Shown here in pieces: positions 8,398 to 16,730 of a stretch of DNA of 64,000 nt (positions are counted from its first letter, which is position 1; the number at the start of each line of letters is the position of its first letter). The notes below the pieces were generated by a model. The model saw only the letters and a list, made by a program, of their open reading frames with translations. It was not told the DNA's origin and made no database searches. The DNA is from Streptomyces lasiicapitis (GTDB lineage Bacteria; Actinomycetota; Actinomycetes; Streptomycetales; Streptomycetaceae), in contig NZ_BMNG01000020.1 of the NCBI RefSeq assembly GCF_014646335.1, positions 1 to 64,000 on the forward strand. The letters run 5' to 3'. A program made the position numbers and the translations under genes.

Positions 8398-8595
8398 TCA
8401 GTCGCGGGTGTGCCGCAGCCGCGCGGACATCCAGCGGGCCCTGCGGCGCAGGATGCGCGGGATGCCGATGGCCTGAGCGGAAGCCGCGTGGCCGGGGTGT
8501 CCCGGATCGTGCGGACCGCCCCTCTCGTGGCCGTTCACCACGGTGGCCGTCCGGCGCTTGCGTGCTACGTCACTGTAGTCGTGCGTCCAGCCCAT
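8398..8595 (-). CDS. Small basic hypothetical protein
   Basis: 65 residues, arginine- and histidine-rich, with no recognised domain: starts MGWTHDYSDVARKRRT, has a PHDPGHPGHA segment and ends in an RRRARWMSARLRH helix. It is convergent with the MarP-like gene and upstream of nothing on its strand. No clear ribosome site precedes the ATG. The ordered, non-repetitive composition makes it more likely real than antisense noise. Confidence 0.45.
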   Translation of the reverse strand: MGWTHDYSDVARKRRTATVVNGHERGGPHDPGHPGHAASAQAIGIPRILRRRARWMSARLRHTRD

Positions 8596-8723
8596 ACCCG
8601 GACGTGTGCCCGTGCCTCAAGGTCGGTAACCGCGCCCAAGGGCCCCAATTGGCCTATGCGGCAGGCAATTGGCGTTCGTAGGACAGTAGTTCCCTGCGGG
8701 GGTGACGAACCGTGACGAACGTT

Positions 8724-9674
8724 CTACCGGTCCGGCTCGGGATCCTTGAGCCAGGACACCAACTCGTTGGAGAACGCCACCGGGTCCTCCTCGTGCGGGA
8801 AGTGCCCGAGACCGTCGAACAGCCGCCAGCGGTAGGGCGCTTCGACGTACTCGCCCGAGCCGGCCGCGCTGCGCGTGCGCAGGACCGGGTCCAGGGAGCC
8901 GTGCAGATGCAGCGTCGGCACCCGCACCGGCCGCTTCATGCGCCGGTTGAACTGGATCCCGTCGGGCCGCGCCAGGGACCGCACCATCCAGCGGTAGGGC
9001 TCGATCGCGCAGTGCGCCGTCGAGGGGATGCACATGGCGCGGCGGTACGTCTCCACGGCCTCGTCGTCCGGCAGGCTCGGCCCGGACCAGTCCCGCACGA
9101 GCCGCCCCACCAGGGCCCCGTCGTCCGCGACGAGCTGCCGCTCGGGCAGCCAGGGCCGCTGGAAGCCCCACACGTACGACCCGGCCGCCGTCTGCTTGCG
9201 GTCCCGCAGCATCGCCGCGCGCCAGCGCCGCGGGTGCGGCATCGAGGAGACGGCGAGGCGGCGCACCAGCTTGGGCCGCATCACGGCGGCCGTCCACGCC
9301 AGGTAGCCGCCCAGGTCGTGCCCGACGAGCGCGGCGTCGGGCTCGCCGAGGGAACGTACGACACCCGTGATGTCCAGGGCCAGGTTCGCCGGGTCGTAGC
9401 CGCGGGGCGTGCGGTCGCTGCCGCCCACGCCCCGCAGGTCCATCGCCACCGCGCGGAAGCCCGCGTCGGCGAGCGCGACGAGCTGGTGCCGCCACGTCCA
9501 CCAGAACTGCGGGAAGCCGTGCAGGAGCAGCACCAGCGGGCCCTCGCCCAGCTCCGCGATGTGGAAGCGGGCGCCGTTGGCGGCGACGTCCCGGTGCGTC
9601 CAGGGGCCCTCGATCCGTACGGTCGCGGGAGTCGCCGCCGTGGGCCTGGCCGTGGGTGGGGCTTGGTCCGTCAT
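8724..9674 (-). CDS. Alpha/beta hydrolase, epoxide hydrolase-like
   Basis: 316 residues. The oxyanion motif HGFPQFWW is near residue 52. The nucleophile elbow is VGHDLGGYLAW with Asp as nucleophile, the mark of epoxide hydrolases and haloalkane dehalogenases rather than esterases. The catalytic His is in GLGHFPHEEDP near the C-terminus. A cap domain lies between. The gene overlaps the preceding holin-fold gene by 4 nt (ATGA), so they are co-translated. The physiological substrate is unknown. Confidence 0.87.
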   Translation of the reverse strand: MTDQAPPTARPTAATPATVRIEGPWTHRDVAANGARFHIAELGEGPLVLLLHGFPQFWWTWRHQLVALADAGFRAVAMDLRGVGGSDRTPRGYDPANLALDITGVVRSLGEPDAALVGHDLGGYLAWTAAVMRPKLVRRLAVSSMPHPRRWRAAMLRDRKQTAAGSYVWGFQRPWLPERQLVADDGALVGRLVRDWSGPSLPDDEAVETYRRAMCIPSTAHCAIEPYRWMVRSLARPDGIQFNRRMKRPVRVPTLHLHGSLDPVLRTRSAAGSGEYVEAPYRWRLFDGLGHFPHEEDPVAFSNELVSWLKDPEPDR

Positions 9675-10168
9675 GCAGTCGAGCGTGCCACAGCCTCGGC
9701 CCGCTCACCGGACTCCAGCTCAAGGGCGCCCGCAGGGGCCACGGCGCGCGGGTGCGGCTTGACGTTGCCCAGTACGGCGGCGGTCTCCTTGGCGGCGGCC
9801 GCGGCCTTCTGCGGTCCCTTGCCCTTCGCGGCCTTCTTCGCGTAGACCACGCCGATCCACGCCAGAAGTCCGGCCACCAGGACATTCGCCGCGAACGACA
9901 GCACGAAGCAGATGGCCATGTTCCAGCCGCTCCAGGTGCGGATGCCGTAGGCCAGGGCGAAGCTCAGCATCGGCAGCGAGAAGATGAGGACGGCGGTGGC
10001 CGCGATGAACGCGGCACTGCCGATCGCACCGCGCTTGACGTCCTGCGTCAGCTGGGCTTTGACCAGCGCGATCTCATCGTGCACCAGCTCCGACATCTCT
10101 TTGCTCGCCGCGGAGACGAGCTGGCCGAGGCTGCGTTCGGTGCCGACGGGACCGTCGGGTGCGCTCAT
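9671..10168 (-). CDS. Phage holin family (Actino holin superfamily III) membrane protein
   Basis: 165 residues. It begins with an amphipathic segment (LGQLVSAASKEMSELVHDEIALVKAQLTQDVKRG) followed by two membrane helices near residues 50-75 and 82-110, the pattern of the Phage_holin_3_6 family. This chromosomal family is widespread in actinobacteria and is not evidence of a prophage. The C-terminus is a charged Ala/Lys tail. It is the first gene of a two-gene unit with the alpha/beta hydrolase and sits downstream of nhaA. Confidence 0.85.
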   Translation of the reverse strand: MSAPDGPVGTERSLGQLVSAASKEMSELVHDEIALVKAQLTQDVKRGAIGSAAFIAATAVLIFSLPMLSFALAYGIRTWSGWNMAICFVLSFAANVLVAGLLAWIGVVYAKKAAKGKGPQKAAAAAKETAAVLGNVKPHPRAVAPAGALELESGERAEAVARSTA

Positions 10169-10291
10169 CGCTTGCTCCTCATTTCTCTGACTTCTTCTCT
10201 GCCTGCGGACCTGTCCGCGTTCCCTGCTCGCGGACCTGTCCGCGCGGACGGCCTTGGCGGCTGTGCGCGCGGAAGTTCTGGTCAGATCAGA

Positions 10292-11728
10292 TCATGCCGG
10301 ACCATCGTGCCTGTCGCTCGATCCGGCTGACAGTTGAGCAAGTCTGCGGTGCTCGGCGGCCTTCTTGTCGTAGATCTCCGCCATACGCAGGTGGTAGTCC
10401 GGATTGTCCTGTTCGTAGATGTCGGGGATGCCGTCGAGGTCCTCGTCGCGCTCCTCGTCCTCCCACAGCGCGCGGTACTTGCGGTTGCGCATCTTCAGCA
10501 GGACTCCGGAGAGAACGGCCGCTATCAGCGAGCCGATCAGCACGGCGGCCTTGATCTCGTCGGTGAGCAACGGGTCCTCGCTGAACGCGAGTTCCCCGAT
10601 GAGCAGCGAGACAGTGAAGCCGATTCCGGCGAGCGAGGCCACCGCGAACACATCCGGCCAGGCCAGGTCCTCGTTCAGCTCGGCCTTGGTGAAGCGGGCC
10701 GCGAGCCAGGTGCCGCCGAAGATGCCGACGGCCTTGCCGACCACGAGTCCGAGTACGACGCCGAGCGTCTCCGGCTTGGTGAAGACGTCCCCGACCGCCC
10801 CGCCGGAGACGGCGACACCGGCGCTGAACAGCGCGAACAGCGGCACGGCGAGCCCCGCCGAGAGGGGACGTACGAGATGCTCGATGTGCTCACCGGGGGA
10901 GTGCCGCTCGCCCTCCTCCTTGTGGCAGCGCAGCATCAGGCCCATGGCGACACCGGCGATGGTGGCGTGGACGCCGCTGTTGTACATCAGCCCCCAGATG
11001 GCCAGGGCCAGCGGAACGTAGATGTACCAGCCGCGTACGCCCTTGCGCAGCAGCAGCCAGAAGACCGCGAGGCCGAGGACCGCGCCGCCGAGCGCCGCGA
11101 AGTTCAGGTCGCTGGTGAAGAAGATCGCGATGATCATGATCGCGAAGAGGTCGTCGACGACGGCGAGCGTCAGCAGGAAGGCGCGCAGCGCCGACGGAAG
11201 CGAGGTGCCGATGACCGCGAGGACCGCGAGCGCGAAGGCGATGTCGGTCGCGGTCGGCACGGCCCAGCCGTCCGTCGCGCCGCCGCCGAGGGTGTTCACC
11301 AGCGTGTAGACGAGCGCCGGCACGGCCATGCCGCAGATCGCGGCGATCACGGGCAGCGCGGCGGCCTTGGGTTCACGCAGATCGCCGGCGACGAGCTCTC
11401 GTTTGAGCTCGATACCGGCGACGAAGAAGAAGACCGCGAGCAGCCCGTCGGCCGCCCAGTGCTGTATGGAGAGGTCGAGGCCGAGCGAGCCGGGTCCGAT
11501 GTGGAAGTCCCTGACGCTCTCGTAGCTCTCCTTGATCGGGGTGTTCGCCCAGATCAGCGCCGTGATGGCGGCGATGAGGAGGAGTACGCCACCGACGGTC
11601 TCGGTCCGCAGCGCCTCCGCGACGAAGTTCCGCTCGGGCAGGGAGAGACGTCCGAGAAACTTGCGGTTGCTGCTGGCGGGCGCGGCCACGAGAGTCGACC
11701 TCCGGTCGGTAGGCAGGGCTGAGCACAT
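10292..11728 (-). CDS. nhaA: Na+/H+ antiporter NhaA
   Basis: 478 residues of an integral membrane antiporter exchanging cytoplasmic Na+ for external H+. About twelve hydrophobic helices are visible. The ion-binding aspartate pair is in TLAVVDDLFAI, and the unwound-helix motif PTATDIAFALAV is present. The C-terminal 70 residues are a charged cytoplasmic tail (EDEERDEDLDGIPDIYEQDNPDYHLRMAEIYDKKAAEHR) absent from the E. coli protein. The ATG at 11728 gives 35 residues before the first conserved segment; a shorter start is possible. It is separated from acsA by a strong terminator. Confidence 0.95.
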   Translation of the reverse strand: MCSALPTDRRSTLVAAPASSNRKFLGRLSLPERNFVAEALRTETVGGVLLLIAAITALIWANTPIKESYESVRDFHIGPGSLGLDLSIQHWAADGLLAVFFFVAGIELKRELVAGDLREPKAAALPVIAAICGMAVPALVYTLVNTLGGGATDGWAVPTATDIAFALAVLAVIGTSLPSALRAFLLTLAVVDDLFAIMIIAIFFTSDLNFAALGGAVLGLAVFWLLLRKGVRGWYIYVPLALAIWGLMYNSGVHATIAGVAMGLMLRCHKEEGERHSPGEHIEHLVRPLSAGLAVPLFALFSAGVAVSGGAVGDVFTKPETLGVVLGLVVGKAVGIFGGTWLAARFTKAELNEDLAWPDVFAVASLAGIGFTVSLLIGELAFSEDPLLTDEIKAAVLIGSLIAAVLSGVLLKMRNRKYRALWEDEERDEDLDGIPDIYEQDNPDYHLRMAEIYDKKAAEHRRLAQLSAGSSDRHDGPA

Positions 11729-11842
11729 GCCGACCAGACTTCCCGGCGCACCTAGGTATTTCTTGTCGCGTTGTTGACGTTGATCCTTAGCTTACCTAAC
11801 CGTGCGCCTGGACTTATCCGGCGAAATTCACTGTAAGCACAA

Positions 11843-11879
11843 AAGAGGCACCCGGCGCGGGTGGCGCCGGGTGCCTCTT
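11843..11879 (-). terminator. Intrinsic terminator of acsA
   Basis: A perfect 16-bp stem (AAGAGGCACCCGGCGC and its complement) with a 5-nt loop is followed on the minus strand by TTTT. It lies 50 nt beyond the acsA stop, so it isolates acsA from nhaA. Confidence 0.85.
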
Positions 11880-11929
11880 GAGTGCTGGAGCGGTGCTCCG
11901 GTGGTGCTCCGGTGGTGCTTCTGAGTGGG

Positions 11930-13888
11930 TCAGTCCTCGCTGGGTGCGGCCGGGAGCTTGGACTGGATCAGGTCCATCACGGACGAGTCCGTGAGCGTGG
12001 TCACGTCACCGAGCTGGCGGTTCTCCGCCACGTCCCGCAGCAGCCGCCGCATGATCTTCCCGGAACGGGTCTTCGGCAGCTCCGCCACGGGCAGCACCCG
12101 CTTGGGCTTGGCGATGGGCCCGAGGGTCTTGCCCACGTGGTCGCGCAGCCCGGCGACCAGCCCCTCGTCCTCGGCGTTCGCCGTGCCCCGGAGGATCACG
12201 AAGGCGACGATGGCCTGTCCGGTGGTCTCGTCGGCGGCACCGACGACCGCGGCCTCGGCCACGGCCGGGTGCGACACGAGCGCCGACTCGACCTCCGTGG
12301 TGGAGATGTTGTGCCCGGAGACGAGCATGACGTCGTCCACCCGGCCGAGCAGCCAGATGTCCCCGTCGTCGTCCTTCTTCGCGCCGTCACCCGCGAAGTA
12401 CTTGCCCTCGAAGCGGGACCAGTACGTGTCGATGAACCGCTGGTCGTCGCCCCAGATCGTGCGCAGCATGGACGGCCACGGCTCGGTGAGCACGAGATAG
12501 CCACCGCCGCCGTCCGGCACCTCGCGCGCCTCGTCGTCCACGACCGTCGCCGCGATCCCGGGCAGCGCCCGCTGCGCGGAGCCGGGCTTGGTCTCGGTCA
12601 CGCCGGGCAGCGGCGAGATCATCATGGCGCCGGTCTCGGTCTGCCACCAGGTGTCCACGATCGGGCACTTGTCGGCACCGATGTGCTTGCGGTACCAGAT
12701 CCACGCCTCGGGGTTGATCGGCTCGCCGACCGACCCGAGCACCCGCAGGCTGCTGAGGTCGAACTTGGCGGGGATGTCGTCGCCCCACTTCATGAACGTA
12801 CGGATCGCCGTCGGCGCCGTGTACAGGATCGTGACGCCGTACTTCTGCACGATCTCCCAGAACCGGCCCTGGTGGGGGGTGTCCGGGGTGCCCTCGTAGA
12901 TCACCTGCGTCGCGCCGTTCGACAGCGGTCCGTACGTGATGTACGAGTGGCCGGTGACCCAGCCGATGTCGGCCGTGCACCAGTAGACGTCGGACTCCGG
13001 CTTGAGGTCGAAGACCGCGTGGTGGGTGTACGACGCCTGCGTCAGATAGCCGCCGGACGTGTGCAGGATGCCCTTCGGCTTCCCCGTCGTCCCCGAGGTG
13101 TAGAGGATGAACAGCGGCTGCTCGGCCTCGAACGCCTCGGGTGTGTGCTCGGCGGACTGCTTGCCGACGACGTCGTGCCACCACACGTCACGGCCCTCGG
13201 TCCAGGCCACGTCCTGCTTGGTGCGCTGGACGACGAGCACCTTCTCGACACCCTGTACGCGGCCGACGGCCTCGTCGACCGCGGGCTTCAGCGCGGACGG
13301 CTTGCCCCGGCGGTAGCCGCCGTCGGCGGTGATGACGAGCTTGGCGTCGGCGTCCTGGATGCGCGCGGCGATGGCGTCCGCCGAGAATCCGCCGAAGACC
13401 ACCGAGTGCGCGGCGCCGATGCGGGCGCACGCCAGCATCGCCACGACCGCCTCGGGGATCATCGGCAGATACACGGCGACCCGGTCGCCCGCGGTGATCC
13501 CCAGCTCGGTCAGGGCGTTGGCCGCGCGGCTGACCTCGTCCTTCAGCTCGGCGTAGGTGATGGCCCGGCTGTCGCCGGGCTCACCCTCGAAGTGGATGGC
13601 CACGCGGTCGCCGTTGCCCGCCTCGACATGGCGGTCGACGCAGTTGTACGCGACGTTGAGCTTGCCGTCCTTGAACCACTTCGCGAACGGCGGGTTCGAC
13701 CAGTCGAGCGTCTCGGTCGGTTCGGTGGCCCAGGTCAGCCGGCGGGCCTGCTCGGCCCAGAAGCCGAGCCTGTCAGCCTTGGCCTGCTCATACGCCTCCG
13801 CCGTGACATTGGCGTGCGCCGCCAGCTCGGCCGGTGGCGCGAACCTGCGCTCCTCACGAAGCAGGTTGGCCAGGCTTTCGTTACTCAC
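11930..13888 (-). CDS. acsA: Acetyl-CoA synthetase (acetate-CoA ligase)
   Basis: 652 residues. It activates acetate to acetyl-CoA through acetyl-AMP. The adenylation motif YTSGTTGKPKG, the acetate-pocket motif WWQTETG, and the C-terminal LPKTRSGKIMRR with its regulatory acetyl-lysine site are all present. The GTG at 13888 was chosen because a GAAAGGGA ribosome site lies just upstream and the protein then starts VSNESLANLL; the longer frame from 13930 adds 14 unlikely residues. A Crp-type sequence overlaps the upstream region. Confidence 0.96.
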   Translation of the reverse strand: MSNESLANLLREERRFAPPAELAAHANVTAEAYEQAKADRLGFWAEQARRLTWATEPTETLDWSNPPFAKWFKDGKLNVAYNCVDRHVEAGNGDRVAIHFEGEPGDSRAITYAELKDEVSRAANALTELGITAGDRVAVYLPMIPEAVVAMLACARIGAAHSVVFGGFSADAIAARIQDADAKLVITADGGYRRGKPSALKPAVDEAVGRVQGVEKVLVVQRTKQDVAWTEGRDVWWHDVVGKQSAEHTPEAFEAEQPLFILYTSGTTGKPKGILHTSGGYLTQASYTHHAVFDLKPESDVYWCTADIGWVTGHSYITYGPLSNGATQVIYEGTPDTPHQGRFWEIVQKYGVTILYTAPTAIRTFMKWGDDIPAKFDLSSLRVLGSVGEPINPEAWIWYRKHIGADKCPIVDTWWQTETGAMMISPLPGVTETKPGSAQRALPGIAATVVDDEAREVPDGGGGYLVLTEPWPSMLRTIWGDDQRFIDTYWSRFEGKYFAGDGAKKDDDGDIWLLGRVDDVMLVSGHNISTTEVESALVSHPAVAEAAVVGAADETTGQAIVAFVILRGTANAEDEGLVAGLRDHVGKTLGPIAKPKRVLPVAELPKTRSGKIMRRLLRDVAENRQLGDVTTLTDSSVMDLIQSKLPAAPSED

Positions 13889-13916
13889 GACATGTCCCTT
13901 TCCCAGGGTGTCCGTT

Positions 13917-13930
13917 GTGTCCCCGGCCAC
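13917..13930 (-). promoter_or_regulatory. Possible Crp site upstream of acsA
   Basis: On the minus strand, GTGGCCGGGGACAC fits GTG(N)6GNCAC exactly, 29 bp before the acsA start. With only seven fixed bases, chance matches are expected in 64 kb. The position and the known cAMP control of acs genes elsewhere make it worth noting. Confidence 0.35.
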
Positions 13931-13978
13931 AGCTCATCAGACACCCGGCCCCGGTGACAAGGGCTTCTAGGAATTGGT

Positions 13979-16432
13979 TTAGACCTCTACCGGGCGGGTG
14001 GGGGTGACCTGGCTGAACACCTCGTCAGATGCCTGCCCAGCCGTCGCCGTCCCACCCCCGTCCGCACCCCCTTCCGTGCTCTCTGCCAGCAGATATGCCT
14101 GCGCCTCGCCCACGTGGAAGTACATTCCGTGCAGCTCGATGGTGCCCTCGGCGAGCCGCCTTGCCACCGCCTCGTGGGCCCTCAGGTGCTCCAACTGCTG
14201 CACGACGTTGGTGAGACAGAGCTGCTCGACCACGTCGACGGGGGCGCGGCCCGCGATGCGGGGTGTGCTTGTCGTGCCTGAGGCGCTTGAGGCGCTTGAG
14301 GTGCCGACCCCTGCCGGGCCGGAGGCGTCCCCTTCTCCCTCTCTTTCTCCCTCTGTCCCCACGAGGCCCTGCCCGACCGTCCGCTCCAGGCTGGGCAGCG
14401 CGTGCCGCAGCCACCGCTTGAGGGGGGTCGGCGCCCCGGTCGTCGGCGTGGTGAGCAGCGCCTGCATGGCTCCGCAGCCCGAATGCCCGCACACGGTGAT
14501 GGACTTGACCTGGAGGACGTCCACCGCGTACTCGATCGCGGCCGCCACCGAGTCGTCGCCGCTCTCGGCGCCGGGCAGCGGCACGAGATTGCCCACGTTG
14601 CGCACGACGAAGAGGTCGCCCGGACCGCTGGACGTGATCATCGACGTGACGACGCGGGAGTCGGCGCACGTCAGGAAGAGCTGCACGGGCTGCTGTCCCT
14701 CGCGGGCGAGCCGGGCCAGCTCACCGCGCACGCGCGGCGCCGTGTGCTGCTGGAACGCGCTGATGCCCTTGGCCAGTTGGTGCTGCTCGCGGCCGTCCGC
14801 CCGCGGGGCCTCCTGGGGGGTGTCGCACTGGTGGTTGCGCCACGGCGTCCAGGGGCGGCAGCCGCAGTGCGCCGTGGCCGCGGGCTCCGTGATGCGCTGC
14901 CCGCCGCGGCCGGTGACCTCGGCGCTGCCGCCGTGCGCGGCATGCGAGTCCAGCCAGCTGTTCAGCGTCTCGTACGCCGCGTGGTCCATGAAGGAGCCGT
15001 CCAGCTCCACGACCGCGTGCGCCCGCTGGGGGATGTGGTGCAGGCAGCGGCTGAGCCGGGGCACCGCGAGGAACGTCAACTGCCCGCGCACATGAACGTG
15101 GTGGACGCCCTCCGAGTCCTCCTCGCAGGTGATGCGGGTGCGGGCGAGGCGGTGCAGGGCGACGGCCACGGCGACGGCGACGCCGGTGGCCACGCCTTCC
15201 AGGACCCCGAGCACGGCCACGCCGAGGGTGGTGACGACGTAGACGAGGATCTCGCGGTGGCGGGTGACGCTGCGGATGTGGTTGAGGCTGACCATCTGGA
15301 TGCCGATGGCCATGACGAGGGCGGCGAGCGCGGCCAGCGGGATCAGCTCGAGGACGGGCACGAGCAGCAGGGCGGCCACTACTACCCAAACGCCGTGCAG
15401 CATCGTGGAGTTCCGGCTCACGGCTCCGGCGCGGACATTGGCCACGCTGCGCACCGCGACCCCGGCGATCGGCAGTCCGCCGAGCGCCCCGGACACGATG
15501 TTCGCGGCGCCCTGGCCGCGCAGCTCGCGGTCGAGGTCGGAGCGGCCGACACCCGGCGCGGCCCCCGGGCGGGCGCCGCTGAGCTTGTCGATGGCGACCG
15601 CGCCGAGGAGCGACTGCACGCCGCACACCAAGGTGACGGTGAGCACGGCCGCGACGAGCCCGAGCACGGGCCCCTCGGGCAGACCCACGAGGGCGTGGCT
15701 GCGCCACGAGGGCAACTCGACCTTGTCCAGGCGCAGATGGGCGAAGCCGGCGAGCGCGGTGGCCGCCGTCACCGCCACCAGGGGCGCGGGAACGGTCCGG
15801 GCGACGCGCCCGGCCCACCCGGGCAGCCGCGGCCACAGGACCAGGGCGAGGAGTGTCAGGAGGCTGATCGACAGCGCGGCCGGGTGCAGGTCGGCCAACT
15901 GGGCGGGAAGCGCGCCGAGGTTGGCGGTCACGGAGCTCTGCGGGGTGCCGCCCAGCACGATGTGCAGTTGGGCGACGGCGATGGTGACGCCGATTCCGGC
16001 GAGCATGCCGTGTACGACGGCCGGGCTGACGGCGAGCGCCGTGCGCGCCACCCGCAGGCAGCCGAGGCCCACTTGGGCGAGGCCTGCGAGGACGGTGATG
16101 GCGCAGGTGGTCCGCCATCCGTACCGCTGGATGAGGTCGGCGGTGACGACCGTGAGGCCGGCGGCGGGGCCGCTGACCTGGAGCGGGGCGCCGCCCAGTC
16201 GGCCGGCGACGAGCCCGCCGACGGCGGCGGCGACCAGGCCCGCCTGGAGCGGGGCGCCGGTGGCGAGGGCGATGCCCAGGGACAGCGGCAGGGCGATCAG
16301 GAAGACGGCGACGGACGCGGACACGTCGGCGCCGGCGATGCGGAACCTCTTGCGCGGCGGTGGCGCGTGGGGCTGCTGGGCGCGTGGGCCGTGAGCCGAT
16401 TCGGTGTCGCTGGTACGGACGCAGGCAGTCAT
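13979..16432 (-). CDS. SulP-family transporter fused to beta-carbonic anhydrase
   Basis: 817 residues. Residues 30-430 are a SulP anion-transporter membrane domain with about ten to twelve helices (GPAAGLTVVTADL, GQGAANIVSGALGGLPIAG). A STAS-like segment follows (HVRGQLTFLAVPRLSRCL...VELDGSFMDHAAYETL). The last 260 residues are a beta-carbonic anhydrase with zinc-site motifs CADSR (C589, D591) and HSGCGAM (H650, C653). Probably a bicarbonate transporter coupled to CO2/HCO3- interconversion. The ATG at 16432 is preceded by GGAGGAGA; the longer frame to 16471 is rejected. A 35-residue Ser/Gly/Glu-rich loop interrupts the anhydrase domain. Confidence 0.9.
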   Translation of the reverse strand: MTACVRTSDTESAHGPRAQQPHAPPPRKRFRIAGADVSASVAVFLIALPLSLGIALATGAPLQAGLVAAAVGGLVAGRLGGAPLQVSGPAAGLTVVTADLIQRYGWRTTCAITVLAGLAQVGLGCLRVARTALAVSPAVVHGMLAGIGVTIAVAQLHIVLGGTPQSSVTANLGALPAQLADLHPAALSISLLTLLALVLWPRLPGWAGRVARTVPAPLVAVTAATALAGFAHLRLDKVELPSWRSHALVGLPEGPVLGLVAAVLTVTLVCGVQSLLGAVAIDKLSGARPGAAPGVGRSDLDRELRGQGAANIVSGALGGLPIAGVAVRSVANVRAGAVSRNSTMLHGVWVVVAALLLVPVLELIPLAALAALVMAIGIQMVSLNHIRSVTRHREILVYVVTTLGVAVLGVLEGVATGVAVAVAVALHRLARTRITCEEDSEGVHHVHVRGQLTFLAVPRLSRCLHHIPQRAHAVVELDGSFMDHAAYETLNSWLDSHAAHGGSAEVTGRGGQRITEPAATAHCGCRPWTPWRNHQCDTPQEAPRADGREQHQLAKGISAFQQHTAPRVRGELARLAREGQQPVQLFLTCADSRVVTSMITSSGPGDLFVVRNVGNLVPLPGAESGDDSVAAAIEYAVDVLQVKSITVCGHSGCGAMQALLTTPTTGAPTPLKRWLRHALPSLERTVGQGLVGTEGEREGEGDASGPAGVGTSSASSASGTTSTPRIAGRAPVDVVEQLCLTNVVQQLEHLRAHEAVARRLAEGTIELHGMYFHVGEAQAYLLAESTEGGADGGGTATAGQASDEVFSQVTPTRPVEV

Positions 16433-16730
16433 GGTTCCCGTCTCCTCCGGGGCGGCGCGGTCGCGGAACAAGGGGTCCTCCGGCAGGCACCGGAGGGCGG
16501 GTCGCGGCCGTGGGTCACGGCGTTGCAGCGGCGGGATATATCAACTCTCGGTAAATGGATCGTAATGCTGAGTAAAGCTCGCGTCTGGACCTTCCGGGCA
16601 AATGGGGTATCTGATCACCTCAATGAGTGAATAAAAATGCTTATCGGCTTGTCGTAATACGTCCCCCGCGCCGCCATGCGAAGTTGCTGCCGTTCTGTCC
16701 CGACTTGCAACGGAAGAAGGTGGGCGGAAG
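16433..16730. other. Divergent intergenic region, locally AT-rich
   Basis: 298 bp between the divergent transporter and lipoprotein genes. The stretch 16535-16660 is unusually AT-rich for this genome (TATATCAACT, GAATAAAAATGC) and should hold both promoters, but no confident -35/-10 pair was found. Confidence 0.4.

Noticed and set aside
9671..10168. Prophage remnant because of the holin-family gene
   Set aside because: This holin family is chromosomal across actinobacteria, and no phage structural, integrase or lysis genes accompany it.
10334..11722. A 462-residue plus-strand frame over nhaA
   Set aside because: Antisense shadow of the antiporter, Asp/Arg/Glu-rich with no helix or fold.
11882..13957. 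A 691-residue plus-strand frame over acsA
   Set aside because: Antisense of a clear acetyl-CoA synthetase; composition is His/Arg/Val-rich without motifs.
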